The notes under the pieces are model-generated. The model was not told the DNA's origin, did not search any database, and saw nothing but the letters and a program-made list of their open reading frames with translations. DNA of 64,000 nucleotides from Patiria miniata (lineage: Eukaryota; Echinodermata; Asteroidea; Valvatida; Asterinidae): positions 9,375,176 to 9,439,175 of the forward strand of contig NW_024037056.1 in the NCBI RefSeq assembly GCF_015706575.1, given 5' to 3'. Positions 63,290 to 64,000 of the stretch are shown piece after piece (positions within the stretch are counted from its first letter, which is position 1; each line of letters starts with the position of its first letter). The position numbers and the translations under genes were made by a program.

Positions 63290-64000
63290 CTGCCCAAATA
63301 AACAAGTACATAGACAGTAAAACGCTACGTGAAATTTAAAGTGTTGATTAGTTATATCGCACATAACAACCATACCTAATGGAGGAAAGGTAACATGAAC
63401 ATCGGTGTTACAAGTGTTACAAGTTTAAAAAAAAAATCGGGCTTTCACAGTCGGGTTTTCACTTGAGATATTATTGTACCGATAACTGGAGAAATTATTT
63501 CAACACTATTTATTTTTCAGTCTACGTAATTAAAATGATTTTCATGCTGAACTGTGTTGTCCTTAGACTCAGTCTTTGGAAATACGACTGTGCAGCCAGC
63601 AGGGTATCTATCTTTAATGTGAGAGGAGGGAATCAAAATTAAGACTGGACTGTACCATTGACTGTACTAAATTAAAACCGTCTTAAAATACTTGTGTGTT
63701 TTGTTGTATAAACCCGTGAAGAGGTTTCAATATGGTGCATGCTACGAAATGCACAAGCAAAGTAGTTCGTAGTTACCAGATCTCTCTGATATACCATTAA
63801 TCATAACATTTACGACTTAACAACATTGTGGGGGGGGGGGGAGTAATATCCCCTCTCCATGCTGTATAGGCCACTGAGTGCACCTTCTTCTTAATCAAAT
63901 ATTGTTCCTGGATTATAATTCGGACTTCTCGGCCCATGATATCTTCCTGGAGTATATTTGTCTCCCAATCTGCGACAATAATAACAAATAACAAACTTAA
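63290..64000. other. Upstream part of GPCR locus, exons not resolved
   Basis: A possible acceptor (TTATTATTGTCGCAG) on the minus strand near 63970 is followed by an open stretch, but I see no recognisable domain and no matching donor. A G run lies at 63830. Confidence 0.3.

Noticed and set aside
1..64000. tRNA or rRNA genes
   Set aside because: No cloverleaf with A/B boxes or rRNA-like conserved block was noticed in reading; a covariance-model scan would be needed to exclude them.

Overview
The window looks like nuclear DNA of an invertebrate deuterostome, most likely an echinoderm; a lancelet cannot be excluded. The grounds are intron-containing genes with GT-AG sites, a tandem family of RING/B-box/coiled-coil/NHL (TRIM-type) genes, an adhesion GPCR carrying a HYR (hyalin repeat) domain, and dense nested transposons. 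No species-level call can be made from the sequence alone.

Layout. (1) 1-15.8 kb: three short hairpin elements, then three tandem TRIM-NHL units of about 4.7 kb. Each unit has an untranslated 5' exon, one intron and an intronless coding exon. Gene 1 (3825-5564) is cut short by a ~38-bp deletion; genes 2 (8584-10509) and 3 (13326-15251) are intact at 641 aa. (2) 15.8-24.5 kb: a block of repeats inside the array: a 2.14-kb direct tandem duplication, a 36-bp minisatellite, a 1.3-kb inverted-repeat element and a TIR element of about 1.25 kb. (3) 24486-39681: a 15.2-kb Polinton/Maverick (adintovirus-like) element, inserted in the right terminal repeat of that TIR element. It keeps recognisable protein-primed DNA polymerase B, integrase, packaging ATPase, a probable major capsid gene, a probable minor capsid gene, a small membrane protein and several unnamed genes. 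Nearly all are broken. In its middle lies an exact-length 854-bp inverted duplication around a 2.98-kb core; together they carry a C2H2/acidic protein and a Death-domain-like ORF. (4) 39.8-54 kb: the TRIM array resumes with gene 4 (40168-42093), a decayed copy (44356-45605) and gene 6 (51418-53346), plus copies of a 375-bp MITE, one split by a 1.9-kb LINE fragment. (5) 54-58 kb: sparse sequence and a 5'-truncated L1/Tx1-like LINE. (6) 58.4-63.3 kb, minus strand: at least 13 exons of an adhesion GPCR (HYR, GAIN/GPS, 7TM) with two in-frame stop codons.

How it fits together. The TRIM array and the GPCR are host genes; TRIM-NHL expansions are often discussed as innate-immune E3 ligases. The 24-kb repeat block lies between units 3 and 4, so the array is older than the Polinton. 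The least-described part is the Polinton interior: the inverted duplication, the Death-domain-like and zinc-finger/acidic ORFs, and a 35-codon ORF holding both PPxY and PSAP late-domain-type motifs.
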